A stretch of DNA of 64,000 nt, from assembly GCA_963556495.2 (NCBI GenBank), contig OY747705.1:24213501-24277500 (forward strand), written 5' to 3'. Of the stretch, positions 36,850 through 48,969 are shown one piece after another. Each line of letters opens with the position of its first letter. Positions within the stretch are counted from its first letter, which is position 1. A program made the position numbers and the translations under genes. A model generated the notes under the pieces. It was not told the DNA's origin, made no database searches, and worked only from the letters and a program-made list of their open reading frames with translations. Origin of the DNA: Valencia hispanica (taxonomy: Eukaryota > Chordata > Actinopteri > Cyprinodontiformes > Valenciidae).

Positions 36850-39590
36850 ACAAAAGCTACTTAGTTAACAGTAACTGAGCGTCTTTAAAACTTGTATCTC
36901 AACCCAGAATCATTTTGCAGAAAAAAAGAGACGCATAATCTACAATCTTTTGCTGCCATTCCAATTCCATCCCGGTGCTTTTTAAGGGCATTGCAGAAAA
37001 ACAAAACAAAAAAAAAGCCCTTCGGTCAGGCTGTTATTGACAAGTCAGCGACATAAACAAGCATACATTATGTTAATCATGTGGATTAAATGTAACCTTA
37101 ATAATAATAGCAATAATATTAAAACTAATCATCGATATTAATCATTAATATTGTAATTATTATTTATTTCCATCCCTTTCCCTTTTATAAATACTTAAAG
37201 CGAAGCGAAGAGATAAATCTTCTTGGCGTCTGACGTATCTAAATAAATTACAGCGGCGCAAATCGCGGGTGTAGCACCCAATCTGCGCATATGGAAGCTG
37301 TTAGAAAAAGATGGGAATTGCCTTGAAATTTATAAACGTGTTTATAGTGACTGTTGAGTCATTTGGCTGTCACTTCACATATCACTCAGTTCTTTTTTAA
37401 AGAAAAAAAATGAGTAATGTCTCTGCGTTGCCTAAATCAGGACGCACTCTGGTGCTGATGTTGGTGTGGGTGGTCCTGGAGTGACAACGGCGTGGAAAAG
37501 GAGGTATTTATCAAGAATTTAATGACACGTAATATACTGTTTGCATGTATGTTGAAAATTAAATGGGCATATTAGTGTGACCCGGCATGCCTGACAGGTA
37601 AAGAGCGAGTTTAGTTTCTGGAATGCATGCCTGTGCGCATTTGAGCAGAAAATTGTGTGAGCTCACTGTCGAATTGTCTATTTCAAATGAGTGCCACGGA
37701 CTGAACCCTTTTGGTGGTTGATCCGCAGTGTGTGCATCTGTTCCAGCCTGTGTTGCGATTTTTTTATTGGCTCCCTTTCCTTTCTGCCTACTTTAAATGT
37801 TTTAACCACCCCTGCAAACGCTTGATGTGGATCTTAATGGTCTGATGCGGTGCGTAATGACTCCCTGTGCAGAGAAAAAACTTCAATAGTCTGCTAATGT
37901 TTTTTTCCAGGCCATTTACTTTGCAAATTGTACATGGAGAACATCCATTAACAGAGCATGGGCAGGGGAGGCGCTAATCAAAATTATTCCCGCAAATCCG
38001 TTCTCGACTTTCATCGGTTTCACTCATTTCCACTAACGAGCTCGAGAGAAGTAGAATAGAAACAAAAGGCCAGGGTCTGGATAAAGAAAGTGGTCATGTG
38101 TTGGTTTTCGTTTCAAAGACCCCTTCATTCTCTATAATCATCTGTCAAAACACCCGCAAACTAATTCAGCCTTTTGCGCACAGATCTGCTAAATAATAGG
38201 GAGGGTCTTTGCGCCTCCCCCCTGTATGGAAACATGTGGTCCAACAAGTTTGAAAAAGACCAATAGGCCTGTTTTTCTGTTGCAGGACGAGTCCCACTGC
38301 TTCTCTTTATGTGTCAACACGGATGGCATGAAAGCAGAGCAAAACCGAGGGCCTTTTGAGAAGATTGCTTTTCAGAACCTATATGTGTGTGGCTGGACCG
38401 CTCGCTGTGTGCACATTCACTCCCCTGGGCCAGGGGTCCACGCTGACAACATCAACAAACGAGGAAAAAAAGAAAAAAAACTGCATTATGGTGGATTAGG
38501 GAGCCCGATGAAAAATGCTGTTACAAATTAGCAACGAAAGCCCCCCAAAGACCGTGGGGATATCCTTGTTCACTTTCAATTACAGAGCGCCGAGGCTTGC
38601 TATAACGTCCCCCCATTCATTTGGGGAAGCCTTTGTAAGTCGCTGGTCCTTTTACAAATGAGTAATAGCCACACAAGAGGAATATACTTGCCCACTGTTG
38701 CGTGATATTCTCCAATTTTGTTCACATCAACATTTGGAAACATATAACAGGGAATTATGTGCCTTTTTCCATACCCAAACACCAATTTAGTGCAATGTTC
38801 AGATGCTGATATTTTTTGGCACATTAACTATTTCCTCTCAGTAACTTTTAACGTCTGTTTATTTGGGAAAACCATAATTATCTAATGGTGTTATATATAT
38901 CTTTGCGCAGAAATGTGCAAATTCTGGTGCGTAAAAGTGATTTCAAATAAATCCCTGCAAATGGGAATCTTTAAAAAAATAATTTTCATTTAAACAAAAA
39001 AACAAAAATAAAGAAAAGTATTAAACGAATGTGTGTGCTGTCGACTGCATTGTTTTACATATTAGGATTTGTACATGCAAATTTAAATGCAAAAAACTTT
39101 AGAAAAGAGTTTTCGTTTCTTAAACTCACAAACATTTATTATTCTTGTCATTACAACAAAACACTGACCTATGAACATTTAGGTGCTCAGCTATTGGCAA
39201 TACAAGACACATGTTTCACAGATTCAACTGTAAATATAGGGAGGAACGAACAATTAAGAAAGGCTGAGAGAATCAATCACGCAACCTATAGATGTATCCA
39301 CTGACGACATGAAAAGATATTGCCACAAGTTCACCATGTAAAATGAGTGACTACGGGGGGATTAGAGGGATTTTTCTATATAAAGTCAGAAACCCCCCTT
39401 TTGTCTTCATGTGCTTTCTAAGTAAAACCTGAGTTCGCTGTCTCTTGTCTATGTCAACAACAATAGTGCCACTATCTTTCAATAAACACAATATAAATCA
39501 TAATAAAATTCTCAGTTATATTTATAAAAATGGAAATAAGCCCCACTGGTCTCTGGGGTCAACTTTAACTTATGTTAAAATATCAGTTCA
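36850..39590. other. Low-repeat non-coding DNA downstream of foxd2
   Basis: I see no transposon or microsatellite over 2.7 kb, unusual for this window. Segments such as 37900-38040 and 38080-38220 carry homeodomain-like (CTAATC, CTAATTC) and TALE-like (TGTCA) sites. Candidate conserved non-coding regulatory DNA; conservation cannot be tested here. Confidence 0.35.
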
Positions 39591-39598
39591 TGTTCATT

Positions 39599-39604
39599 TT
39601 TATT
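39599..39604 (-). promoter_or_regulatory. foxd2: Candidate foxd2 poly(A) signal
   Basis: AATAAA on the minus strand, about 280 nt after the foxd2 stop codon. It is the first canonical hexamer I noticed downstream, so it would give a short 3' UTR. AATAAA is frequent by chance in this AT-rich DNA. Confidence 0.35.
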
Positions 39605-39884
39605 CTAAATCCCATCACCTCAAATGAAGGCCCCAGACCGGACTTGCAGGGCTGCCTTGTGTATGTTTTCATGATCTTTCGGTGAGTTGTCTGCCTCTCA
39701 GTGTTATGCACATATACTTACATCGCATAAATAAAGTCTCCTCTCACATTGTTAGGAAACTGAGAGAGCCCGAAACAAACTCTCTCTCTTGCTTTCTCTC
39801 TTTTTTTCTGCAGCAAAAATGTTCATCCTACCTTCACAAAGGACGACGTCACAATTATTATTTCTTATTCACTTTTTTCAGTCT

Positions 39885-40991
39885 TTAAAAAGGACAAGTG
39901 TTCAAGTTGGAGTTTTTGGTGGGAAAAGTCTGGCTTTGCGGAGTTGCTTGGAATAGGCCCTCCTGGGATATGTTCAGGTGGCTGGAAGCGGAGGCCAGCG
40001 CCGGAGTGAGCATGGCCAGGATCTGAGCCTGGCTGCTGCTTTGTGCGCTGTAGGAAGAGCCGCTGGAGTTGGCCGCTCCTATGATGTTGTCAATGGAGAA
40101 GGAGGGCCGATTAGTTGTGGAGCTGGAGTCCGTCTTGAGGGGCGGCAGAGACGGGCTGAGCTGTGGGTAAAAGGGCTTCCTCAGGTCGGTCCCAAGAAGG
40201 GAGGGCAGGTGATGCGGCGCAGGGAATATGGATGCTGGGGAGGGCAAGGTGCAGGGGGCGTTGGGGAAGGGGAATGACCCACCCGTGTGGTGCGGGTGGA
40301 AAGGGTTGTGGGCTGCATGAAAGTTCTGCAACTGGAGTCCGTAGTTGTATCCGTACGGCCCGTATCCGAACCCGGGCAGAAAGCCTCCGGAGTCCCTGAG
40401 GATTTCGTTACTTTGGTGCCTCTTGAAGCGCTTCCTCCTGCGCAAGAAGCTCCCGTTGTCGAACATGTCTGCGGAGTCTGGGTCCAGAGTCCAGTAGTTG
40501 CCCTTTCCCGGATTACCGGGCTCCCGTGGGATTTTCACAAAGCAGTCGTTTAGGGAGAGATTGTGGCGAATGGAGTTCTGCCACGCAGGGAACTTTTCCC
40601 GGTAGTAAGGGAATCTGTTGCTGATAAACTCGCAGATCTCACTGAGGGTGAGGCGTTTCTTGGGACTCTGCAGAATGGCCATTGTGATCAGAGCGATGTA
40701 AGAGTAAGGGGGCTTCACTAGTGCACTTTTTCTGGGTTTGTCCCCAATCACGGTCCCGGGTTCCGCGCCTGATCCCAGAGGCTCTGACGGGCAGTCGGAG
40801 CTGCTGAGCCCAGGAGAGGAACCTCTCTCCGCCGCGCTCTGGGAGTAATTATCGTCCGAGTCATTGTCCAAGTTGAACTCGTGGTGAATGTATTTCCCGT
40901 CTTTTCCGACGGATATGTCCCCACCGACCACATCAATGTCTACATCTTCGGATAATGCAGAGCTGTCGGACATATCCGTCCCTAAAGTCAT
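39885..40991 (-). CDS. foxd2: Forkhead box protein D2 (FoxD2), intronless
   Basis: Nuclear DNA-binding transcription factor of 368 residues in one exon. Residues 91-191 are a complete forkhead (winged-helix) domain starting [16 protein letters not shown], with recognition helix [15 protein letters not shown] at 137-151 and the basic wing RRRKRFKR at 184-191. The N-terminus is acidic (DVDIDVVGG at 16-24), as in FoxD proteins. FSIDNIIG at 298-305 is an eh1-type Groucho-binding motif, which implies a repressor role. FoxD2 rather than FoxD1 or FoxD3 is chosen from the C-terminal half: [42 protein letters not shown] and a terminal C-x-F, all resembling recalled human FOXD2. The frame stays open 28 codons upstream (to 41075), but the start at MTLGTDMSD matches the family. 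It lies about 4.2 kb downstream of foxe3 on the same strand. Family role is known from vertebrates; function here is inferred. Confidence 0.95.
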   Translation of the reverse strand: MTLGTDMSDSSALSEDVDIDVVGGDISVGKDGKYIHHEFNLDNDSDDNYSQSAAERGSSPGLSSSDCPSEPLGSGAEPGTVIGDKPRKSALVKPPYSYIALITMAILQSPKKRLTLSEICEFISNRFPYYREKFPAWQNSIRHNLSLNDCFVKIPREPGNPGKGNYWTLDPDSADMFDNGSFLRRRKRFKRHQSNEILRDSGGFLPGFGYGPYGYNYGLQLQNFHAAHNPFHPHHTGGSFPFPNAPCTLPSPASIFPAPHHLPSLLGTDLRKPFYPQLSPSLPPLKTDSSSTTNRPSFSIDNIIGAANSSGSSYSAQSSSQAQILAMLTPALASASSHLNISQEGLFQATPQSQTFPTKNSNLNTCPF

Positions 40992-41437
40992 CCTTGGAGA
41001 CGCAACTTCTCTTCCCCCCTCTCTCCCAGATTTCTTCCTTTTTCTGGTAAGGCTGAGGTGCGAGAGCGCGCGCACACCTTCCCTTTCTCCTTCACAGCAA
41101 GGTCTTTTTGCTGGTACTTTATCTCCAACGAGTCAAAGCCCACATAGCTATGGAAGGTAAGAGACAAATAACTCTTTTGACCTGCGAATCTGGAGATTTC
41201 TTTGGCATCCGAGGGTGGTTTCATAGAAAAGAATTCTCATGCACTGCCGTAAAAAAGTCAGACCAACATATAGTCACTGTCCTGCGCCGATAGCAGACCG
41301 AGTTTCGCCAGATGCGATGGTTTCCACTCAAAACGCTACTTTTGGGTATCCAAATGTCTTTCCAAACAAGGTTTTACGCGCGAGTTTGGGGAGGTATCCA
41401 GCCGGACTGTCACACTATTCTCCTTAGCTTTCAATGG

Positions 41438-41445
41438 TATTTATA
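41438..41445 (-). promoter_or_regulatory. foxd2: TATA-like box of foxd2
   Basis: Read on the minus strand this is TATAAATA, about 450 bp upstream of the foxd2 start codon. A transcription start near 41410 would give a 5' UTR of about 420 nt. A 12-bp palindrome lies immediately upstream (41456-41467). No transcript evidence is available. Confidence 0.5.
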
Positions 41446-41455
41446 GGAGCATGCT

Positions 41456-41467
41456 GATCACGTGATC
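41456..41467. promoter_or_regulatory. Palindromic E-box GATCACGTGATC upstream of foxd2
   Basis: A perfect 12-bp palindrome centred on CACGTG, the E-box core bound by bHLH-ZIP factors such as USF, MITF and MYC. It is 11 bp upstream of the foxd2 TATA-like box. Position suggests a proximal promoter site; binding is inferred only. Confidence 0.4.
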
Positions 41468-41469
41468 TT

Positions 41470-41965
41470 TGAGTCACAGTTACCAGGAACTGGATGGATT
41501 TTCTTCTCCAAAAAGTCATATTTGTATTTTCTGAACTTCTATTGTAATATAATAGTCTTTTTTGCAGTTCAAACAGTAATACAAAAATTTTTTAATGCTC
41601 CCCAAAAATCCTAAAATTGCTGGCTTCTCATGTGGGTCATGTGCACTTGTAAAACTCAAAAACTTTAGTGGGAAAACATATTTAAAAAGTAAAAAAACTA
41701 AACAAATATATGGGCTAATTAAATCTGCCTGATTTTTGTTCTTTCTTGAAGACTTACACGAAGTTATAGAGCATAATGAAAGCTGGAAAATCTGTCATTC
41801 CTGATCAGAATTAAAAATAGATCTGATCTATTTTATATTTATTAAAAATAGACCTGATCTATTTTTAATAGAGTTTATCACAAAAGATCAAACTAATATA
41901 AACAGATTTCTTTCGATTTATGAATTGATATATTTTATTGCAGTGGAAAGTAAAAATAAAGCTCA
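41470..41965. other. Non-coding DNA upstream of foxd2
   Basis: AT-rich. A short imperfect repeat of TGATCTATTTT occurs around 41824 and 41854. No other feature. Confidence 0.4.
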
Positions 41966-41966
<1 letters not shown>

Positions 41967-42048
<82 letters not shown>

Positions 42049-42135
42049 ATTATTATTTTATTTTTATTTTTATTTTTATTTTTATTTTTATTTTTATTTT
42101 TATTTTTATTTTTATTTTTATTTTTATTTTTATTA
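41967..42135. repeat. (ATT)n then (ATTTT)n compound microsatellite
   Basis: About 29 ATT units (one slip near 42041), followed by about 16 TTTTA units. Confidence 0.97.
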
Positions 42136-42436
42136 AGCATAAGAATAGTATTAGTCTTAAAAAGGTACTAATAGTACTTGGTCATTACATCTGTCTCGAC
42201 TATTTCTTTCTTTTATTTTATACATTTATTTTACTACACGTGTCCTGTGTGGCACTCAGAATTAATGTTCAAGTGTCAAATAGAAGCTTAACAGATTTAG
42301 TTTCGGACCACCTGAGCCTTAGATGTTTCGAACTTCCTAAAAAAACTAATTATTGAGATGAACACATGCTTGTGGAATGTAATTGCATTGTCTTATCCTT
42401 CTTGTGAGTATCAATGAGTTTTTCCATTCTTATATA

Positions 42437-42437
42437 A

Positions 42438-42512
<75 letters not shown>

Positions 42513-42514
42513 AT
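42437..42514. repeat. (AAAT)n microsatellite
   Basis: About 19 units of AAAT. Confidence 0.97.
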
Positions 42515-42519
42515 ATTTA

Positions 42520-43514
42520 AAAAACAAACCAGTATCCCATCGTTGGACAAAATGACTCCTATTGCTGTTTTATATGTAATTTAAATGAGTCGCTGTTTTT
42601 TTGTCTCCTAGTCAACGAGGCAGACAAGTATCTATGACTTGCAAGTGAATAGGGATATTATGGACGCTGCAACCTGCTCCGAGTTTTCATCGCCAGGATC
42701 GAAAAGTCAGCAGATGATTGTACAATGTATGTGGGTTCATTTCATTCATTAGACTGTTAGAGTCATTGTCTCTGATGCATCCACTCAGGCACGCTTTAAA
42801 AGAAGGTCAGGCAGCATGATTAACACATTCTATGTATAAGTGTTTTTGGCGGTGTAGGCAATTGTGTGTTTGTTTGTTATTCATTCTTTACTTCAGAATT
42901 TTTGTTTGTTTATTTCGATGGTCGTCTTTTGCTTCTAAAAAATCTGTTTCAGCGAGAAATCAAGTTCAAGAGAGACATGTTGCCTGGTAAATAAAATGGA
43001 GGAGACTAATGCAAGTGTGTGTTGTTGTCATTACCTGCCTACTAAAAGCCTGAAAACAGACACTGAGGAGTTGTGGACACAACTTGTCAGACATGTATTT
43101 ATTACTACGTATTTACTCTTTTATTTTTGTGTGTATTTAGTTTCATGCAACTATTTATCAATTGCATACAATCTATTTATCAATTGCTTCCTTGTTTATT
43201 TTTTTATGTTGATACTGACTAGTGTGTTTTGCGTAACTGGAATAATTTAGTTGTGTTAAATATCCCTGAAATTCCACTGTCTTTCTACAGCTTATTTTCT
43301 GAAGGGAAAAGATTAAAAAATGCATTTGCATGTATTTATTTAAACGATTCAAAAATTTAATCTGTGTGCATGGACATCTTAGGCTTTATTATTTTTCAGA
43401 AGTGTGGAAGTTCACTTAATAGCGCTCCGACTGGGCTTGTTGTAGTTTGTTTTATTTTAGCGCCACCTGCTGGTGCTCTCAAAAAAAAACAAAAAACTAA
43501 TCTGTTGGATAATT

Positions 43515-43519
<5 letters not shown>
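42520..43519. other. Non-coding foxe3-foxd2 intergenic DNA
   Basis: No transposon recognised; AT-rich, with no supportable exon. It may contain regulatory sites of the fox genes. Confidence 0.4.

Positions 43520-43577
<58 letters not shown>
43520..43577. repeat. (CT)n microsatellite
   Basis: About 29 CT units. Confidence 0.97.
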
Positions 43578-43579
<2 letters not shown>

Positions 43580-44135
43580 CAAATTTCTGAAACGTTGGGT
43601 TTAGCTCAGAAGTTATGTAGTCCATAATAATATACAAGCTAAATTCTGTCCAAATAATAAAAGGAAATCAATCTGTATTTGAAGGGGTAGCTACCGCAAA
43701 AAACAGTAGGCTAATATATAATATATTTTACGACTGGGAATTTGAAGCTTAGCCTAATTGCAATATGTATTTATTTATTGTCTGTTTTTCTTTTTCGTGC
43801 TGTTCCACGATTGAGCATCGCCCCTATTACAACAGCAAAATAAAACTTGTATTGTGTAAAAATTGTGTTCTGGTTTTTAATTTTTCGGTACTACCCCCCA
43901 GATGGTGACCTGAAGAGGTGCTTTTGTTTTCAAAAGCCAAACACTTTCAATTGAAGATGTTGTGCTTTAACTGTAAAGGAGCAATAACTTCCTAAAAGAC
44001 AAGAAAAAAGTGAGAGCCCAATTTACATCTTATTGTTGCTGCCATCTAGGGGCTCAAACGTGTAATCCTCTACTGTTATGTCTGATTGAGTCATCTTTTT
44101 CAGATTTTTATTGTAGCTGTTTATTATTACAGCTG

Positions 44136-44206
<71 letters not shown>
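44136..44206. repeat. (ATT)n microsatellite
   Basis: About 23 units. Confidence 0.97.
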
Positions 44207-44208
<2 letters not shown>

Positions 44209-44513
44209 TTCAGACATGAAATAAATGTAGTGTGGTCAGACATAATAGATGCACGTTTATTATTAATGTTTAAAAAACTCTACCGGTGATTCAAAACGCG
44301 AAGTTGCGAAATCCAAACATTTTTATATAACGGCACTTTAATACTTGCTTTTTGTAATGGAACTGTTATTCCGAAAAACCCTTTACAATATATTCGGTAA
44401 AATTTTATGTTGGTGTCTACTGTTCTTTTTTTCCTAACTTTTGTCACATTTTGGGGGGGGGGTTATCCCTTTTAGAGGATACACCTATTTGATTATTGAA
44501 ATTTGACCAGCTA

Positions 44514-44518
<5 letters not shown>

Positions 44519-44590
<72 letters not shown>
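44519..44590. repeat. (TA)n microsatellite
   Basis: About 35 TA units, some 240 bp beyond the candidate foxe3 poly(A) signals. Confidence 0.97.
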
Positions 44591-44592
<2 letters not shown>

Positions 44593-44826
44593 AAACTGCA
44601 TGTCTCACTCAACTACATTAGCAGAACATATATCAGACAGGCCCTACAAGCTTTTTTGTGCATTAATATTACCTTTCTTTATTTACATCCTTTTTTATAC
44701 AATGCACACATTTCGAACTGTGTTTGTTTTTTGTTGTTGTTTTTTGTTTGGGATCATGATTGTTTTCGTTTTCCTGATTGATGATTTACGAAAAGCAGAA
44801 AAACTAAACAACAAACAAGGGACACA

Positions 44827-44857
44827 TTTATTTAATTTAAAAAAGAAATTATTTATT
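44827..44857 (-). promoter_or_regulatory. foxe3: Candidate foxe3 poly(A) signals
   Basis: Two AATAAA hexamers on the minus strand (44827-44832 and 44852-44857), about 290-320 nt after the foxe3 stop. They would give a 3' UTR of about 0.3 kb. Use is not shown. Confidence 0.35.
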
Positions 44858-45148
44858 TCCAGCGATTGGTTCCCAGCAATATCACACTTTTTTTAAATCA
44901 TAAAATCTTGAGCTACATCACACTATTTCCATAGAAAAACACAAGGAAACATGTAATAAAACAACTGTCAAGCACGAATTATGAAGAACGTGTAACAACA
45001 TATAACTTTTTAACACACAGATGGAATGTTTCAAACGGATATAAATGGCTTTATACCTCTTTAAATATAAATGTTTTAGATTCCTTCGCCGTTAGAACAA
45101 TCCGCTTAAGGCTACTGCAAATTTTAGTTTAGCTAAGAGCATGTTATC

Positions 45149-46408
45149 TCACATGTACCGCTCTAATCCTGTTGTAAAATTGCCCTGTCTCATGTAGCTG
45201 TTGTTGTAGGAGTTCATGGGGTTCTGGAGGCCCAGGAGCTGCTCCGTGTGCTCTGCGCAGGAGCTGTGGCGCAGCCCCGGCAGGGACAGCCTGTTACCCG
45301 AACAGTACACCTGGGACCCACCGGGGGAGAACCCGGACTGGCTCATGGTGGGCAGGTTCGGAGGAGAGGCCGACGCAGTGGAGTACGGGTAGCCTGCGGC
45401 CAGATTGGAGGTCAGGTTCCCGCTGTTTCTGCCCAGCATGTTCGCTGCGGGATTCACGGTCTGGGTCTGGAAACACGCTGACGGGTCGGTGCTGCTTACA
45501 GAGCAGCTGGAGGTCATGGCGCCCAGGTCACCGCCGCTCAGACCCAGCGCCTGGGTGCTGAGCTCACCGACTGGGCCGCCCTGCACCATAGTCTGCTGGC
45601 TGATAATGTTGTCGATGCTGAACATGCTGCGCGGCTGCCCCTGGCCGACCCCTGAGGGGGTCTGGTAGTGATGCATCATAGCTGGATGTGGGGATGTGGC
45701 TGCCAGCTGGGAACCATAGCCTGACCCAATCCCTGCGTACAGCGTGTTGGGGTACGACGGCCTCCCCATGGGTGTTGGGGTAAAGGCGCTGGAGCTCTGT
45801 ATGTAACCTGGATAGGTACTCACATCTGTGCGCTTGAATCTTTTCCTTCTCCTTAAAAAGCTGCCGTTATCAAACATGTCCTCTGCTGCAGGGTCCAAAG
45901 TCCAGTAGTTGCCCTTGCCCGGCCTGCCGGGCTCCCTGGGGATCTTCACAAAGCAGTCGTTGAGGGTCAAATTGTGGCGGATTGAGTTCTGCCACTTCTT
46001 GGAGTTCTCCCTGTAGAATGGAAATCGCTCCATGATGAACTTATAAATGCCACCCAGGGTGAGCTTCCTCTCTGGGGAGTTGGCGATGGCCATGGCGATG
46101 AGCGCGATGTAGCTGTAAGGAGGTTTCCCCCTTTGGACTGGCCTCTTTCTGCGGCGGCTGCCTGTGGGTAGGTGCTCCTCTGTGTGGCCCACTGCACCTC
46201 CGTCATCCCCGCTGGGGCTGCTCCCCTGGGGCTCAGACTTGATCAGAATGTTGTCCTTAGCCCTGCCCTGCAGCATCAGTGGCGGCGGAGGCAGCGGCGA
46301 GTCCAAGCTCACGTTTGGAGACATGACATCGGGGCTTGCCTCTGGAGGCGATGGCTCTGCGGTCATGTTGCACATGCCAGAGAAGTAAGAATAATTTGAC
46401 AGAGTCAT
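45149..46408 (-). CDS. foxe3: Forkhead box protein E3 (FoxE3), intronless
   Basis: Nuclear forkhead transcription factor, 419 residues, single exon. The basic [20 protein letters not shown] (85-104) opens the forkhead domain, which runs to about 193; the recognition helix is [15 protein letters not shown] (139-153), and the T in place of the S of FoxD proteins is typical of FoxE. FSIDNIIS at 263-270 is eh1-like. IKSEP at 56-60 is a possible sumoylation site. The extreme C-terminus ([14 protein letters not shown]) closely resembles recalled human FOXE3 and not FOXE1, which decides the paralogue. Start chosen at the first Met (MTLSNYSYF); Met12 and Met15 are possible alternatives. FoxE3 is known for keeping lens epithelium proliferating. 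It is longer than human FOXE3, mostly from a Ser/Gly/Pro-rich region at 200-390. Confidence 0.93.
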   Translation of the reverse strand: MTLSNYSYFSGMCNMTAEPSPPEASPDVMSPNVSLDSPLPPPPLMLQGRAKDNILIKSEPQGSSPSGDDGGAVGHTEEHLPTGSRRRKRPVQRGKPPYSYIALIAMAIANSPERKLTLGGIYKFIMERFPFYRENSKKWQNSIRHNLTLNDCFVKIPREPGRPGKGNYWTLDPAAEDMFDNGSFLRRRKRFKRTDVSTYPGYIQSSSAFTPTPMGRPSYPNTLYAGIGSGYGSQLAATSPHPAMMHHYQTPSGVGQGQPRSMFSIDNIISQQTMVQGGPVGELSTQALGLSGGDLGAMTSSCSVSSTDPSACFQTQTVNPAANMLGRNSGNLTSNLAAGYPYSTASASPPNLPTMSQSGFSPGGSQVYCSGNRLSLPGLRHSSCAEHTEQLLGLQNPMNSYNNSYMRQGNFTTGLERYM

Positions 46409-46575
46409 AAAAAAATAAATTAGAGGACCTTCTTCGAGTCAAAATGAACAGATGGGGAATATTCCCGTGGATGGCTCAATGAGGTGCGTATTTTAGCACA
46501 AACAGTCCCTTTCTCTGCCCTCTGTGCTGTTTGGGGTGGTGTGTGTCAGTCCAGGTGAGAGAAAGGCGTTGACAG

Positions 46576-46582
46576 TTTTATA
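46576..46582 (-). promoter_or_regulatory. foxe3: TATA box of foxe3
   Basis: TATAAAA on the minus strand, about 170 bp upstream of the foxe3 start codon. This predicts transcription starting near 46550 and a 5' UTR of about 140 nt. Confidence 0.55.
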
Positions 46583-46589
46583 AGACTGG

Positions 46590-47450
46590 GCAGGAGTGAC
46601 GCCACTGGGTCTACACAGTGACGATTGACAAGCGAGGACCCACAACCCACCCACCAAACACTGACTTTATCTCTCTGAATGGTAGATTTGGACTTTTTTT
46701 AAAGCAGCCTGTCCTTTACAAGCACCTGATCAAAAATAACAGTTAAATATAATGCACAGATACACACTGTAAAAGGAATTTTGGAGAGTATAAAATATTA
46801 GCCAGGAAAATTTTTACAGTTGTAATCAAGCATATTAGCCTGCAAATGCTTGATAAGTTACACATTCTACCAACATACACCACCTAATTTTAGTCAGACT
46901 GAAACCTGACTTCCACTTAAGATCTAGGTTAAATCTCAGTTATTTATGTAATTTTCCCAGCCCAGAACCTTAAGGCTGATATATTTATTTAATTGGAATT
47001 ATGTTAAAACATTACACTTATTGAATGCAAAGATCTATCAAAAGAGCTGTGGTTAAGAATGGGTCAATAATTGAAATTTGTTTTCAGCTTTAACTAGTTT
47101 AGCGACAGCTTTTAAAGTGAACTTTGCAAGCAAGCTAAGCTAAACCTTGAGGTGGCTGTTGCCATTGAATGGTATCTTTTACCTCTGGAGTTCAGTGAAA
47201 AGGTTTAAATTTAAGTACAGAATTTAAGGGTTTGATTACTATTTTAAATATTATTTGTCTGTTGTGCAACATTTCATTGAATAACAGCATTTGACCTTGT
47301 TTGGTGGAAGTTTAAAACCTTCCACATCTTGACTTGGCAATATTTCTCCTCACTACATAGTTAAAATAAAGAAAGGGCTTCTGTCTTGTAACCCTACTCC
47401 TTAGTCCATAAATATGCAGAATACATGAGAACAGATTTCTTATTGTAAAT
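46590..47450. other. Non-coding DNA upstream of foxe3
   Basis: The first 100 bp beyond the TATA box are GC-richer. The rest is AT-rich, with no repeat recognised. Confidence 0.45.
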
Positions 47451-47451
47451 A

Positions 47452-48968
47452 CAGTGGGGAAAAAGGTATTTGGCAGCCAATGTGCAAGTTGTCCTATTTA
47501 AAAACATGAGAGAGGTGTGTAATTTTCATCATGGGTAGCCTACATTTCAACTGTGAGAGACAAAATGTTTTTTTTTTTTTATTCAGGTAAATCAAATTGT
47601 ATGATTTTTTAATAATATATTTGTATAATGGTGCAGAAAATAAGTATTTAGCACCTACAAACAAGCAAGACTTCTGGCCCACACAGCCCTGTTTCTTCTT
47701 CTTTAAGAAGCTATTCTATCCTCCACTGTTACATGTATTAATGGCACCTGTTTGAACTTATCTGTATAAAAGACAACTGTCCACACCTTCAAACAGTCAG
47801 AATCCAACTTCCACCATGGCTAAGACCAGAGAGCTGTTAGGGACACCAGAAATAAGATTGCACACCTGCGATGAGCCAATAAGCAAGCAGCTTGGTGAGA
47901 AGACATCAGCTGTTGGAGCAATTATTAGCAAATGGAATAAATACAAGATCACTGACAGTAGCCCTCAACCTTGGGCTCAATGCAAGATTTTACCTGGTGG
48001 GATATACACATGGTCTTGAGAACTGTGAGGAAACAGCCCAGAACTACTCGGGGTGAACTATGGCCTGAAGAGAGCTGGATTACCAAAGTAACAAAGGTTA
48101 CTATTAGTACTTACATTATTAAAATCCTGCAGCATTCAAAAGGTCCCCCTGCTTAAGTCAGGACATGTCTAGGCTCGTCTCAAGTTTGCCAGAGACCATC
48201 TGGATGATCCAGAGGAGCATTGGGAGAACGCCATGTGGCAGATGAGATCAAAATAGAACTCTTTGTTATAAACGCCACTCGCCGTGTTTGGAGAGGGAAG
48301 AATTCTGAGTGGCATCCCAAGAATACCATACCCACTGTGAAGCATGGGGGTGGAAACATCATGCTTTGGGGCTGCTTTTCTCCAAAGAGGACAGGATGAC
48401 TGATCTGTATTAAGGAAAGGACGAATGGGGTTATGTATTGTGAGATTTTGGGCATAAACCTCCTTCCATCAGTGAGAGCATTGAAGATGAAACATGGCTG
48501 GATCTTTCAGCATGACAATGATCTCAAATACACTGCCTGGGCAACGAAGGAGTGCCCTAGCCAGTCTCCAGACCTAGATCCAAAAGAGAATCTGTGGACG
48601 GAGTTGAAAGTCTGTGTTGCCCAGCCCCAAAACATCCCAGCTCTAGAGAAAATCTGCATGGAAGAACGGGCCAGAATACCTGCTGCAGTGTGTGCAAACC
48701 TTCCTGTGTGCAAAACCTACAGGAAACATTTGACCTCTGTCATTGCCAACCAAGGATTCATTACAAAGAATTGAGTTGAACTTTTGTTATTGACCAAATA
48801 AGTATGTCCTGTTTCATTATGCAGAGCAATTCTTTAATAATCAAACAATGTGATTTCCTGGATTTTTTTACATTCTGTCTCTTACAGATGAAGTGTACCT
48901 TTGATGGAAATTACAGACCTCAAGTAGGTCAACTTGTAAATCGGTGGCTGCCAAATACTTTTTTGCAA
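47452..48968 (+). mobile_element. Tc1-like transposon, near full length
   Basis: Starts at a TA with CAGTGGGGAAAAAGGTATTT. The region 47452-47566 is mirrored, with mismatches, by 48865-48968 (the complement of TGCCAAATACTTTTTTGCA near the right end), giving inverted repeats of about 110 bp. Total length of about 1.5 kb fits Tc1 elements. The outer right tip is degraded. Confidence 0.8.
47816..48774 (+). pseudogene. Tc1-like transposase pseudogene
   Basis: Starts MAKTRELLGTPEIRLHTCDE and continues to the helix-turn-helix (AIISKWNKYKITDSS, 47923-47967), then breaks. Later frames show [22 protein letters not shown] sequence (48324-48378), [11 protein letters not shown] (second catalytic Asp, 48508-48540) and [15 protein letters not shown] (third acidic residue, 48565-48609), ending [11 protein letters not shown]. 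Multiple stops and shifts prevent a functional product. Confidence 0.82.
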
Positions 48969-48969
48969 T

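Noticed and set aside
40992..41075. N-terminal 28-codon extension of foxd2 ([15 protein letters not shown]...)
   Set aside because: The frame is open, but the FoxD family start MTLG at 40991 is conserved and the extension is basic low-complexity sequence within the predicted 5' UTR.
41865..42356. Poly-Asn, poly-Ile and poly-Leu frames near 42 kb and 44.1 kb
   Set aside because: Products of ATT and ATTTT microsatellites.
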